Below are positions 16,733 through 25,406 of a stretch of DNA of 64,000 nucleotides, in pieces. Numbering within the stretch: the stretch's first letter is position 1; each line of letters opens with the position of its first letter. This stretch comes from Peptoniphilus gorbachii. Lineage in GTDB: Bacteria; Bacillota; Clostridia; Tissierellales; Peptoniphilaceae. The notes below the pieces were generated by a model. That model had not been told where the DNA came from, ran no database searches, and saw nothing but the letters and a program-made list of their open reading frames with translations. The translations under genes were made by a program, and so were the position numbers. The stretch covers positions 62,001-126,000 of the forward strand of contig NZ_JAFBDH010000006.1 of the NCBI RefSeq assembly GCF_016908115.1, read 5' to 3'.

Positions 16733-18085
16733 TTATTTAGCTTGTCCTTCAGCTTGTTCTTGAGCAGCTTCAATTGCATCTAAATCAACATTAAGATTCA
16801 AATACTTTTCAGGTACTTTTACTTTATCCATTCCTAGGTAACCTCTACCATATACATAAGTGTCTTGAGAAAGTAAGAAGTGATTTTCTTTAGTTTCTCC
16901 AGAAGCTCTATCTATATAGTTTTCAACCATCCATTTAGCACCTTCAGTGTATTTTTCAATAGAAGATACAATTTGTTCTTGGTTAAGAAGTTCGCCTTGT
17001 CCCTTTAAAGTGTCCATTACATGATCAAGAGCACCAAGAGTTAGTGAATAACCTAGTGAATAAGCCCAAGTACCCATTCTCTTGTCGCCGCCTTTTTCAA
17101 TAACAGCTTTTTCAACAGCAGCGTTGATTGCTTGCCAATCTCCTGCCATATCTTTAATATCAACTGAGAATGCCTTTGGATAACCCATGATTGGAGATGG
17201 TAAATCTTGTTCTACAAAGATAGCTCCACCAGCTGCAACACCTCTAAGAAGTGGTTCAGTATGTGCATCATTTGTACAGAAGAAAGCAGTATCCTTACCA
17301 TACTTATCAATCCAAGGTTGAATATTTTCAGCTACATATTGTTGCGCTCCTGGAATACCAATATCAGTTGTAGGATCAGGTGCATTTAATGAAATAAATT
17401 CAAGTCCTAGGTCTTTACAAGCTTCTTCCATGATTGCACGTCTAAGAGCTAAAAGTTCAATGGACATATGTCTTGGGAATGTGATGTGAGCAAATTTTTT
17501 AGCTCCCATTTCTTTAGCAGCAGCTATAATTCTGTAACCTCTGGAAACATTATCTGCATCCATTACTAGGTCAGCTGCTTTTTCAACCATTACTGTATCT
17601 TCTTGTGCAACTAAGTTTACAAGAATGATATCAGGTCTTTTTTCTCTAATTTGATTAAAGGCTGCTACAGTTCCTGGAACTGATTGATTTACAATTACAG
17701 CTTTCATTAGAGGGTCATCTGCCATAGCTACAATCTTTGAAATTGTAGTTTCTTGTTCAGCTTCAAATCTGTCTGGATAAGTATCGTGTTTAATAACTCC
17801 ACCTTGATCAGCAGAACCATAAAGTTCAATAGCTTTTTGTGCAGCACGGAACTCATCTTCGCCTTGTGATACTGTACCAGTTATAATTCCAACGTGGAAT
17901 TCTTCGCCATCTTTTAATGTTTCGAATTGTGCTTTTACGCCATCTTCTTTAACATCGGCTGAAGCAGTTGTTTCTTTGCTATCTGCTTTTTTAGCACCAT
18001 TGTCTACTTTTTGACAACTAGTGAAAGCCATAACTGCTAAAAACAGTATCATAATACCCATAAACCTTTTAAATTTTACTTTCAT
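16733..18085 (-). CDS. DUF3798 family substrate-binding lipoprotein of the ABC importer
   Basis: A 450-residue lipoprotein with a signal peptide ending in the lipobox FTSC (Cys24), an acidic, charged linker, then a periplasmic-binding-protein type I fold: FHVGIITGTVSQGEDEFRAA, NQSVPGTVAAFNQIREKRPD, AKKFAHITFPRHMSIELLAL and AFFCTNDAHTEPLLRG. These match the DUF3798 group (PF12683), which accompanies BMP-like importers. The ligand is unknown. A ribosome site GAGGTG precedes the ATG. Promoter and possible operator lie at 18132-18163. The C-terminal tail is Glu/Ala/Gln-rich. It is the first gene of the operon and is followed by the internal hairpin. Confidence 0.85.
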   Translation of the reverse strand: MKVKFKRFMGIMILFLAVMAFTSCQKVDNGAKKADSKETTASADVKEDGVKAQFETLKDGEEFHVGIITGTVSQGEDEFRAAQKAIELYGSADQGGVIKHDTYPDRFEAEQETTISKIVAMADDPLMKAVIVNQSVPGTVAAFNQIREKRPDIILVNLVAQEDTVMVEKAADLVMDADNVSRGYRIIAAAKEMGAKKFAHITFPRHMSIELLALRRAIMEEACKDLGLEFISLNAPDPTTDIGIPGAQQYVAENIQPWIDKYGKDTAFFCTNDAHTEPLLRGVAAGGAIFVEQDLPSPIMGYPKAFSVDIKDMAGDWQAINAAVEKAVIEKGGDKRMGTWAYSLGYSLTLGALDHVMDTLKGQGELLNQEQIVSSIEKYTEGAKWMVENYIDRASGETKENHFLLSQDTYVYGRGYLGMDKVKVPEKYLNLNVDLDAIEAAQEQAEGQAK

Positions 18086-18131
18086 TTTTTACACCTCTTC
18101 TAATTTATTTATTATTGGTTTATAAATTATA

Positions 18132-18163
18132 GTGATTTTATCACATTAAACAGTAAAGGTCAA
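18132..18163 (-). promoter_or_regulatory. Promoter of the ABC importer operon with an inverted repeat on the -10 box
   Basis: Read leftward: -35 TTGACC (18163-18158), 17-bp spacer, -10 TAAAAT (18140-18135) with an extended TGA in front. GTGAT-TTT-ATCAC (18132-18144) is an inverted repeat that covers the whole -10 box and is a likely operator. No regulator gene is adjacent. Confidence 0.65.
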
Positions 18164-18731
18164 TAAAATTCTCAATATATGAGCATATATATGAATTTTT
18201 AAATACAAAATTTTTACCTAATATTTACAGAAAGTAAAATTTAATTTTGATATATTTTTGAAAATTAATTTTCTTGTAATATACAAATTATATAAGATTT
18301 TTTTCAACAATTTAAAAGGAGCTTTTTTTTAAATAAAAAGTATTAATAATATAAATAATATTACTAAAAGAATAATACTTTTTTTATTTTCTACTTTATA
18401 TAAGTAAATTATTGTAAAATAAAAAAGGCTGAACAAATATTGCTAAGCCCTTGAAATAACATAAAATAATAAGATTTTTAAAATATAAATTAAAATAGTA
18501 GATACAAATTCTCATTAACAATGAATAAAATCCACGACATATATTTAGGGATACTATACTAAACTTACTATCATTAATTATTTTTACTTATAATAACTAA
18601 AAATAATTTAAAGTGAAATTTAAAACGATTTCATAGTCCATACTAAAGAATAAAAACTTAAATATAGCAAAATTCTTTTCTTATGTAAAATTTTAAAAAA
18701 ATTACTATTCATAGCAAATTATTTTTAAAAA
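18164..18731. other. Long intergenic stretch without a gene
   Basis: About 570 bp of very AT-rich DNA with no frame that looks coding. A hairpin with 11-bp arms (AAAAAGTATTA at 18335-18345, TAATACTTTTT at 18373-18383) resembles a bidirectional terminator, and AAGGAG at about 18316-18321 is followed by no usable start codon. GGCT/AGCC near 18427-18449 is a second small hairpin. It may be the residue of a lost gene. Confidence 0.5.
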
Positions 18732-19400
18732 CTATTTTTCTCTATCTTCAAAAAATAAAATTATAAAAGAAATTGTAAGAAAAGCCGCTGCAATTAAAAT
18801 TGACTTTATGCCAAAATAATCTGATGTAATGTAGCCAAGAGCTGCACCCATGCCAAAAATAAAAATTACAGTATAATATTTTTTTGAATTTTCTAGATAC
18901 TTTCTATCCTTAGTTATGTGATACTTTGAAAGATTTTCTGTTGCACTTCTTAGATTTCCTATGCACATTGTAGTTGCAAAGTTAAGACCATAAATTTTTT
19001 TAAAGGCATAAACTTGCATGGCACAAGAAAAAGATAGTAGTGCATTGGCAAGATTATTTAAGTTTTCAGGAATTATTGAAACTACAATCATAATTATTAT
19101 TTCAAAGGCAACTATATATTGGCGCCAATGTAGGATTTTTTTCTCAATGGCATCTTCAAAACGCACAGCCACATATACACCAAAGGCAAAGGATAGGACT
19201 GGTATTAAATATGATAGAGATGCCTTAAAATTTAAATCAACAATATTTTTAAAGAGCAGCACAATATTTCCCGTCTGTGCATTTGCAAAGACTTTTCCCC
19301 TCATTAGATATGAATAGGCATCTTGAAATCCACCTGCAATTGTTATAAATACTAAAACTAAAAAGGTTTCGTGTAAATTTTCATAGGTTTTTATCTTCAA
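18732..19400 (-). CDS. YoaK family (DUF1275) membrane protein
   Basis: About 222 residues and six hydrophobic segments. The family motif near the N-terminus, ITIAGGFQDAYSYLMRGKVF followed by ANAQTGNIVLL, is clear (G-x-x-D-A-x-x-Y and A-N-x-Q-T-G-N), as is the second-half NLRSATENL. DUF1275 proteins are bacterial membrane proteins of unknown function. The start is uncertain: the frame opens with GTG-GTG at 19412, but no ribosome site lies upstream. AGTGGTGAT, ending at 19405, complements the 16S tail and points to the TTG at 19400-19398, which I use. It stands alone after the long empty stretch. Confidence 0.8.
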   Translation of the reverse strand: MKIKTYENLHETFLVLVFITIAGGFQDAYSYLMRGKVFANAQTGNIVLLFKNIVDLNFKASLSYLIPVLSFAFGVYVAVRFEDAIEKKILHWRQYIVAFEIIIMIVVSIIPENLNNLANALLSFSCAMQVYAFKKIYGLNFATTMCIGNLRSATENLSKYHITKDRKYLENSKKYYTVIFIFGMGAALGYITSDYFGIKSILIAAAFLTISFIILFFEDREK

Positions 19401-19449
19401 ATTAATCACCACTTATAGTTTAATACAAATAAAATTTTCTGCAATATAA

Positions 19450-19480
19450 AAGATGCTATGAATTTTTATCACAGCATCTT
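19450..19480 (-). terminator. Terminator of the purine operon
   Basis: AAGATGCT/AGCATCTT arms (with ATG/GAT extensions) around an AT loop, followed leftward by TTTATATT. It lies directly after purD. Confidence 0.75.
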
Positions 19481-19493
19481 AATTAATTTAATT

Positions 19494-20738
19494 TTATTTA
19501 GTGCCAATGTCTTTTCTAAAATAAGCTCCATCAAATTTTATTTTTTCTACATTTGCATAAGCTTTTTCTCGAGCTTCCTCTAAATTTTTACCTAGAGCTG
19601 TAACTGATAGGACTCTTCCACCATTTGTGTAAAGAGCATCAGATTTTTTTGTTCCATTGTGGAAAACTATTATGTCCTTATCCACATTTTCTAATCCAGT
19701 AATTTTCTTTCCCTTTTCATAGGATCCTGGATAGCCGCCTGAACACATAATAACTGTAAGACAAGTTTCATCTTTCCACTTTATGTCTTCTTTCTTTAAT
19801 TTTCCATCAATAGTTTTATTTAAAAGATCAAATAAATCACAGTCAAGTCTTGGCATTAAAACTTCTGTCTCTGGATCGCCAAAGCGAACATTAAATTCCA
19901 AAACCTTTGGCTTATCTTCTTCAATCATGAAGCCAATAAATAAAATTCCCGAATAAGATAATTTTTCCCCATCAAGCCCATCTTCAATTTGTCTATAAAT
20001 TTTTTCAAGATTTTTTTCCAGTTCAGGGCTTGCTGCTACTGGTGAATAAGTTCCTACACCGCCAGTATTTGGACCCTTATCGCCATCAAAAATTTGCTTG
20101 TGGTCCTTTGCCCTTTCTAGTGGAAATAATTTATTATTTGATACAAGACAAAGTACAGAAGCTTCTTCGCCTCTTAAAAATTCTTCTATGACAACAGTAC
20201 TACCTTCGTCTCCAAAAATTTTATCCTTAAATATTTTATGAAGAGCGTCTTTTGCTTCCTCTATATTTTGACAAATGATTACGCCCTTTCCTAGACAAAG
20301 TCCATCAGCTTTTACTACAAGTGGATAGGAAAATTCAGATAATCCCTTTATAGCGTCGTCATAATTTTCAAAACTTCTATATTTTGCAGTTGGAATAGAA
20401 TATTTTTCCAAAAACTTTTTTGTAAATTCCTTTGATTTTTCAAATCTTGCACAAGCTTTGTTAGGACCAAAAACTTTTAAGCCATTTTCATTAAAGGCAT
20501 CTACTATTCCCATGCAAAGTGGATCTTCTGGACCAACTACTGTTAAATCAATCTTTTCTTCACTGGCAAATTTTAAAAGTCCATGAATATCCTTGGGATC
20601 AATGTCAAGATTTTCACAAAAATCTTCTGTGCCACCGTTTCCTCTTGCCATGAATATTTTATCAACGCTTTTACTTTCACTAAGTTTCCATGCAAGGGCA
20701 TGTTCTCTTCCGCCATTTCCAATAACAAGTACCTTCAT
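19494..20738 (-). CDS. purD: Phosphoribosylamine-glycine ligase
   Basis: A 414-residue ATP-grasp enzyme that joins 5-phosphoribosylamine and glycine to form GAR in purine synthesis. It starts MKVLVIGNGGREHALAWKLS, the PurD N-terminal signature, and shows the ATP-grasp stretch KADGLCLGKGVI, EEFLRGEEASV, and NTGGVGTYSP for substrate binding; VLEFNVRFGDPETEVLMPRL near residue 280 holds the metal ligands. Length is normal. The start follows AGGAGG, and it lies eight bases after purH as last gene of the operon. It catalyses the second step of the pathway; purF and purL are not in this window. Confidence 0.95.
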   Translation of the reverse strand: MKVLVIGNGGREHALAWKLSESKSVDKIFMARGNGGTEDFCENLDIDPKDIHGLLKFASEEKIDLTVVGPEDPLCMGIVDAFNENGLKVFGPNKACARFEKSKEFTKKFLEKYSIPTAKYRSFENYDDAIKGLSEFSYPLVVKADGLCLGKGVIICQNIEEAKDALHKIFKDKIFGDEGSTVVIEEFLRGEEASVLCLVSNNKLFPLERAKDHKQIFDGDKGPNTGGVGTYSPVAASPELEKNLEKIYRQIEDGLDGEKLSYSGILFIGFMIEEDKPKVLEFNVRFGDPETEVLMPRLDCDLFDLLNKTIDGKLKKEDIKWKDETCLTVIMCSGGYPGSYEKGKKITGLENVDKDIIVFHNGTKKSDALYTNGGRVLSVTALGKNLEEAREKAYANVEKIKFDGAYFRKDIGTK

Positions 20739-20746
20739 TTGTCCTC

Positions 20747-22258
20747 CTAGTGTCTGAAATGTCTTATATTAGTAAAGACAAGACAAATATCATGCTCATT
20801 TGCATAGTCTATAACTTCTTGATCTTTAACAGAACCGCCTGGCTGAACTATTACATCAATGCCAGCCTTATCGAGAAGTTCAATTGTGTCTCTAAAGAAA
20901 AATCCATCAGATGCAAGAACAGCTCCCTTAGCTTTTTCTCCAGCTCTATCAATTGCTTCTTCAACAGCCCAAGATCTTTTTGTTTCACCTTGACCAAGAG
21001 CAAGTGTGCCGCCATCTTTAGCAATTACAACTGAATTTGAGAAAGTTGTCTTGCAGCAAGTAAAGGCAAATTTTAATTCTTCTAATTCTTTTTCATTAGG
21101 TTTTCTATTAGAAACAAAGGAAAGTTTATCATCATCCCAAACTAAATCATCTGAATCTTGTATGATGATGCCATTTAAAACTTGCTTAAATCTCTTTCCA
21201 GCTTCATAAAGTCTTTGGAATTCAGGAATTTCAACAAGTCTTATATTTTTCTTTTGACTTAAAATATCAAAGGCTTCCTTAGAAAAACTTGGTGCAACAA
21301 CAATTTCAAGGAAAATTTTTGAAAGATGTTCTGCAATTTTTTTGTCAACTTCCCTATTAAGGGCAATGATTCCACCAAAAATTGATTCATCATCACATTC
21401 ATAGGCTTTGATGAAAGCTTCTTCAAGATTTTCCCCTGTTCCAATTCCACAAGGATCAGTATGTTTAATAGCAACTGCAGCTGGTTTTTCAAAATTTACA
21501 ACTGCATTAAGGGCAGAATACATATCATTTAAGTTGTTATAGGAAATTTGTTTTCCATGAAGAACCTTGTATTCAATTTTGTCTGGAGAATAAGAGTCCT
21601 CGTAAAAAGCTGCCTTTTGATGTGGATTTTCTCCATATCTCAATTCTTCTGAAAGTTTGTAGCTCTTGTTAATATATTTAGGAAATTCTTCAGGAAGTCT
21701 CTTTAAGAAATAATTTGAAATGACAGCATCATAGTGAGCTGTGTAGTTAAAGGCCTTTTTTGCAAGATATTCTTTAAATTCTAAATTATCTCCCTCTAAA
21801 TTATTAAGTACATCTTTATAATCACTTGGATCAGTTACAATAAAAACATCTCTGTAATTTTTAGCAGCAGCCCTAATCATAGAAGGACCACCAATATCAA
21901 TGTTTTCAATCATTGTTTCGTGATCTGCTTTATCAAGTAATTTTTCTTCAAAGGGATAAAGATTATTTACAACCATATCAATTGCATCTATTCCCTCATC
22001 CTTTAAAGTTTCCATGTGTTCTTTTATGTCGCGTCTGGCTAAAATGCCACCGTGAATTTTTGGATTTAGGGTTTTAACTCTTCCATCTAAAATTTCTGGA
22101 AAACCTGTTACAGAATCCACAGAAATTACATCAATTCCTGCATCTTTTAATTTTTTAAAAGTTCCGCCAGTAGAAATGATTTCCCAATTTCTATTTGCAA
22201 GTTCCTTTGCAAAATCTACAATTCCTTCTTTGTCAAAAACTGAAATAAGTGCTCTCAT
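20747..22258 (-). CDS. purH: Bifunctional AICAR formyltransferase/IMP cyclohydrolase
   Basis: A 503-residue enzyme for the last two steps to IMP. The N-terminal cyclohydrolase domain (about 1-190) opens RALISVFDKEGIVDFAKELA and contains NLYPFEEKL and NIDIGGPSMIRAAAKN; the AICAR formyltransferase domain follows with RYGENPHQKAAFY, KHTDPCGIG and ASDGFFFRDTIELL, and ends IVQPGGSVKDQEV with a C-terminal RHFRH. All are strong family motifs. The start follows GGAGG. It begins two bases after purN stops and lies eight bases before purD, inside one transcript. Confidence 0.95.
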   Translation of the reverse strand: MRALISVFDKEGIVDFAKELANRNWEIISTGGTFKKLKDAGIDVISVDSVTGFPEILDGRVKTLNPKIHGGILARRDIKEHMETLKDEGIDAIDMVVNNLYPFEEKLLDKADHETMIENIDIGGPSMIRAAAKNYRDVFIVTDPSDYKDVLNNLEGDNLEFKEYLAKKAFNYTAHYDAVISNYFLKRLPEEFPKYINKSYKLSEELRYGENPHQKAAFYEDSYSPDKIEYKVLHGKQISYNNLNDMYSALNAVVNFEKPAAVAIKHTDPCGIGTGENLEEAFIKAYECDDESIFGGIIALNREVDKKIAEHLSKIFLEIVVAPSFSKEAFDILSQKKNIRLVEIPEFQRLYEAGKRFKQVLNGIIIQDSDDLVWDDDKLSFVSNRKPNEKELEELKFAFTCCKTTFSNSVVIAKDGGTLALGQGETKRSWAVEEAIDRAGEKAKGAVLASDGFFFRDTIELLDKAGIDVIVQPGGSVKDQEVIDYANEHDICLVFTNIRHFRH

Positions 22259-22259
22259 A

Positions 22260-22862
22260 CTAACCTCCGATCACAACTTTTCCATTAAGGACTTTTAATT
22301 TATCTTCACAAAAATATTTTACAGAAAGAGGCAAAATTTCATGCTCAATCTTTAAAACTTTTTTTTGAAGTTCTTCAGGAGTTTCATCTCCCACTTCAGT
22401 AATTTTTTGCATGATAATAGGACCCTCATCTGCACCCTCATTTACAAAATGAGTAGTGGCACCAGTGTATTTTACACCTTTTTTGATGACGGCCTCATGT
22501 ACTTTTAATCCATAATAACCCCTGCCACAAAAGGCAGGGATTAAAGATGGATGTATATTTATTATTTTGTTTTCAAAAATTTTGGTAATTTTTTCTGGCA
22601 AGATTTTTAAATATCCCGCAAGAACAATTAAATCTATTTTATTTTCAGATAAAGTGCTTATAAGTTTTTCGTCGTCTTTTATTACTACAGCCTTTATGCC
22701 TGCATTTTTTGCACGAGTAAGCCCATAAGCATCTTCTCTATTAGAAATGACAATTTTAATATTTCCATTGATATAATTATTTTTTGTATTGTCAATGATG
22801 GCTTGAAGATTTGTGCCACCACCTGAAATTAAAACTGCAATATTTTTAGAAGCTAAGTTCAA
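22260..22862 (-). CDS. purN: Phosphoribosylglycinamide formyltransferase
   Basis: A 200-residue formyltetrahydrofolate-dependent enzyme that formylates GAR. Motifs: IAVLISGGGTNLQAIID at the N-terminus, the catalytic NIHPSLIPAFCGRGYYG with Asn and His, and a later THFVNEGADEGPII with the catalytic Asp. The start is a TTG at 22860-22862, with SD GGAGAAG at 22869-22875 located inside the end of purM; the genes overlap by 17 bases. No ATG is available at a suitable place. Operon position between purM and purH is typical. Confidence 0.93.
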   Translation of the reverse strand: MNLASKNIAVLISGGGTNLQAIIDNTKNNYINGNIKIVISNREDAYGLTRAKNAGIKAVVIKDDEKLISTLSENKIDLIVLAGYLKILPEKITKIFENKIINIHPSLIPAFCGRGYYGLKVHEAVIKKGVKYTGATTHFVNEGADEGPIIMQKITEVGDETPEELQKKVLKIEHEILPLSVKYFCEDKLKVLNGKVVIGG

Positions 22863-23877
22863 TTTTATCTTCTCCAGTTACAACTTTTCCAAGCTCATAA
22901 AGCTTCAAGTCGCTATTTTTAAAGAAATTAGTAACTTTATCTCTATCTTCTTCTTTAACTACAAAAGTAAGTCCAACTCCCATATTAAAAGTAGAATACA
23001 TATCTTTATCTTTAAGATCTGCCCACTTCTTTAGAAGTTTAAAAATTTCTGGAGTTTCTACAACAGATGCGTCAACTTTTGCACAAAGCCCATCTGGAAT
23101 CATTCTTGGAATGTTTTCGTAAAAACCACCACCAGTAATATGGCTCATACCCTTGATGTCAACAAGCTTTAGTAGTTCAAGAATTTCTTTTACATAAATT
23201 CTTGTTGGTTTTAAAAGTTCTTCACCTAAAGTGCAACCTAGCTCATCAAATTTTTCACTTAAATCAAAGTTGCAGTGATCAAAGACAATTTTTCTAACTA
23301 GAGAATAACCATTAGAGTGAATTCCATTAGAAGAAAGTCCAAAAATTAGGTCTCCTTCTTTAATGTCTGAACCGTCAATAATTTTATCCTTATCAACAAT
23401 ACCAACAGCAAAACCAGCAAGATCATATTGATCTTCTTGATAAACTCCTGGCATTTCAGCAGTTTCTCCACCAATAAGTGATGCAGAAGACTGAATACAT
23501 CCTTCAGCAACTCCCTTAACAATTTCTTCCATTTTTTCTGGTACTAATTTGCCAGTAGCAATGTAGTCCAAGAAGAAAAGAGGTTTTGCCCCTTGACACA
23601 AAATGTCATTTACACACATTGCAACGCAGTCGATACCAATAGTATCGTGTTTGTTTAACTTGTGAGCCAAAATAACTTTTGTACCAACTCCGTCAGTTCC
23701 ACTAACAAGAACTGGATTTTTAATTTCACTTAAATCTAAATTAAATAGACCTGAAAAACCGCCAAGGGATGATAAAACATCCTTTGACTGAGTTTTTGCA
23801 ACAATACTTTTAATTAATTCAACTTCTCTTTGACCGGCATCAACATCTACGCCTGCGTCTTTATAATTAATTGCCAT
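22846..23877 (-). CDS. purM: Phosphoribosylformylglycinamidine cyclo-ligase
   Basis: A 343-residue AIR synthetase. It opens INYKDAGVDVDAGQREVELI and has the glycine-rich PVLVSGTDGVGTKVILAHK, GIDCVAMCVND, SLIGGETAEMPGVYQ and GLSSNGIHSNGYSLVRK motifs that define the family, plus HITGGGFYENIPRM in the second domain. It forms the imidazole ring from FGAM with ATP. AAAGGAG precedes the ATG. Its last 17 bases overlap purN, so translation is coupled. Normal length, no anomalies. Confidence 0.95.
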   Translation of the reverse strand: MAINYKDAGVDVDAGQREVELIKSIVAKTQSKDVLSSLGGFSGLFNLDLSEIKNPVLVSGTDGVGTKVILAHKLNKHDTIGIDCVAMCVNDILCQGAKPLFFLDYIATGKLVPEKMEEIVKGVAEGCIQSSASLIGGETAEMPGVYQEDQYDLAGFAVGIVDKDKIIDGSDIKEGDLIFGLSSNGIHSNGYSLVRKIVFDHCNFDLSEKFDELGCTLGEELLKPTRIYVKEILELLKLVDIKGMSHITGGGFYENIPRMIPDGLCAKVDASVVETPEIFKLLKKWADLKDKDMYSTFNMGVGLTFVVKEEDRDKVTNFFKNSDLKLYELGKVVTGEDKIELSF

Positions 23878-23888
23878 CTCCGCTCCTT

Positions 23889-24365
23889 TTATCCTTCGTA
23901 AACATAATCGGTGTTTGCAATTTTTTCTGACATGTCAGATCTAAATTTCTTTAACTTTTCCTTTAAATTATCATCAGAAACAGCTAAAATTTCTGCTGCT
24001 AAAATTGCAGCATTTTCTCCACCATTTATGGCAACAGTAGCAACTGGTACTCCGCTTGGCATTTGAACAGTGGAAAGAAGGGCATCAAGTCCGTCAAGAG
24101 TTGAACTCTTAACAGGAACTCCAATGACTGGTCTAGTTGTAAGAGCTGCAATTACACCACCAAGGTGAGCAGCTTTTCCTGCAATTGAAATGAAAACTTG
24201 GCTTTCATCTTCTGCATTTTTTACATAATCTTGCAATTGATTTAAGGCTCTGTGAGCAGAAATTACTTTGGCGTCATACTCAATTCCAAATTCCATTAAT
24301 TTTGCAACAATTTTATCTGCAATTTCTCTGTCAGAAATTGAACCCATTATAATTGATACTCTCAT
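23889..24365 (-). CDS. purE: N5-carboxyaminoimidazole ribonucleotide mutase
   Basis: A 158-residue class I PurE. It begins MRVSIIMGSISDREIADKIV, with the nucleotide-binding M-G-S-x-S-D motif, then KVISAHRALNQLQDYV (catalytic His in S-A-H-R), and VFISIAGKAAHLGGVIAALT with T-R-P-V-I-G-V-P. It converts N5-CAIR to CAIR. No purK is found nearby, so the carboxylation partner must be elsewhere, or high CO2 replaces it. It lies between purC and purM with short spacers and AAGGAG upstream. Confidence 0.95.
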   Translation of the reverse strand: MRVSIIMGSISDREIADKIVAKLMEFGIEYDAKVISAHRALNQLQDYVKNAEDESQVFISIAGKAAHLGGVIAALTTRPVIGVPVKSSTLDGLDALLSTVQMPSGVPVATVAINGGENAAILAAEILAVSDDNLKEKLKKFRSDMSEKIANTDYVYEG

Positions 24366-24374
24366 TTTTTCTCC

Positions 24375-25055
24375 TTAAATATTTAAATATTTTGAAACAT
24401 CAAGTGGTTTTACATATTCGCCATCTTTATAAGCTCTCATGTTTCCACCACTTACTTCGTCAATTAATACGATTTCGTCAGAACCTTCAAGTTTACCATA
24501 TTCAAATTTGATATCGTAAAGGTCAAGTCCACTTTCAGCTAAAATATCTTTAACAACATTAGCAATTTTTTTATTCATTTCAACAATCTTATCATATTCT
24601 TCAGTTTTTAGAATACCTAGAACAGCAAGACCTTCTCTTGTAATTAGAGGATCGTCTCTTCCATCATCTTTTAAAGTTATTTCAGTATATTCAGGAAGTT
24701 CTTGACCTTCTTCAACATAAAGACCATATCTTCTGTAGAAAGAACCTACTGCTTTAAATCTTGTAATAACTTCAAGACCCTTGCCAAAAACCTTTGCTCT
24801 TTTTACTTCCATTAAATTATTATCAACATCTGCAGAAATGTAGTGAGTATTAATTCCAGCTTCGTTAATTTTTTCGAAGAAGTATTTAGTAACTTTTAAG
24901 CACTCTTTTCCTGCACCTTCAACACTACCAGCTACTTGGTTTCCACCAGTATCAAAAACTCCGTCAGTTCCTGTCATATCATCCTTAAATTTAAGGTAAC
25001 ATCTTCCATCTTCTTCTAAAACATTCTTAGTTTTTCCTTGGTAAATAGTCTTCAT
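24375..25055 (-). CDS. purC: SAICAR synthetase
   Basis: A 226-residue SAICAR synthase that couples CAIR and aspartate. It starts with KTIYQGKTKNVLEEDGRCYL, the usual K-x-x-x-x-G-K-T-K loop, and has FKDDMTGTDG, HYISADVDNNLMEVKRAKVF, EVITRFKAVGSFYRRYG, DDPLITREGLAVLGI and the C-terminal IVLIDEVSGGNMRAYKDG. CTGGAGG precedes the ATG at a normal distance. It is first in the operon, directly below the riboswitch leader, so its transcription depends on that leader. Confidence 0.95.
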   Translation of the reverse strand: MKTIYQGKTKNVLEEDGRCYLKFKDDMTGTDGVFDTGGNQVAGSVEGAGKECLKVTKYFFEKINEAGINTHYISADVDNNLMEVKRAKVFGKGLEVITRFKAVGSFYRRYGLYVEEGQELPEYTEITLKDDGRDDPLITREGLAVLGILKTEEYDKIVEMNKKIANVVKDILAESGLDLYDIKFEYGKLEGSDEIVLIDEVSGGNMRAYKDGEYVKPLDVSKYLNI

Positions 25056-25080
25056 AATTTCCTCCAGTAAAATAAAATAA

Positions 25081-25205
25081 AGCCCAAAGAGGCAGATTTT
25101 TGTAAAACCTACCCCTCTGGGCTTTTTTCCCTAAGGTGTGATACTTAAAAAAAGTACCCGTACCGCTCGGTCCTTGGCAAAGCCCGGATCCCTAGGCACA
25201 CTTTC
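25081..25205 (-). promoter_or_regulatory. ykkC-type riboswitch (probable PRPP class) controlling the purine operon
   Basis: Read leftward, the leader has the conserved elements of the ykkC aptamer in order: GTGTG (P1 left), CTAGGGATCCGGGC (25195-25182), GACCGAGCGGTACGGG (25172-25157), CACAC (P1 right), and AGGGAAAAAAGCCC (25132-25119). The last GCCC also begins a long terminator stem (arms about 25123-25112 and 25092-25081) followed by a T-rich tract, so aptamer and terminator compete. ykkC subtypes sense guanidine, ppGpp or PRPP; the location in front of purC makes PRPP (subtype 2b) the best reading, as an ON switch. The ligand is inferred from context. Confidence 0.85.
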
Positions 25206-25234
25206 ACTCAAAATATGAGCTCTCATACAAATAG

Positions 25235-25263
25235 ATATTAACAATTTTATTTTTAATTGTCAA
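25235..25263 (-). promoter_or_regulatory. Promoter of the purine operon
   Basis: TTGACA (25263-25258), exactly 17 bp, TAATAT (25240-25235). It is among the best promoters in the window and would start transcription about 20-25 bases before the riboswitch P1 stem. Confidence 0.85.
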
Positions 25264-25406
25264 TAGTTTTTCAAAACTAATTAAACCACTCATACAAAAG
25301 GATGCAACAAATAGGATTGCCTTAATTGTAGTGAAAAACTGTATTTTTAATATTAAATTTTAGTAAATATAAAGTAAAAAAACTTTTTTAACCTTTAAAT
25401 TTTTTG

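Noticed and set aside
25200-25263. Tandem guanine aptamer upstream of the ykkC element
   Set aside because: There are too few bases between promoter and P1 stem, and no purine-aptamer core was seen.
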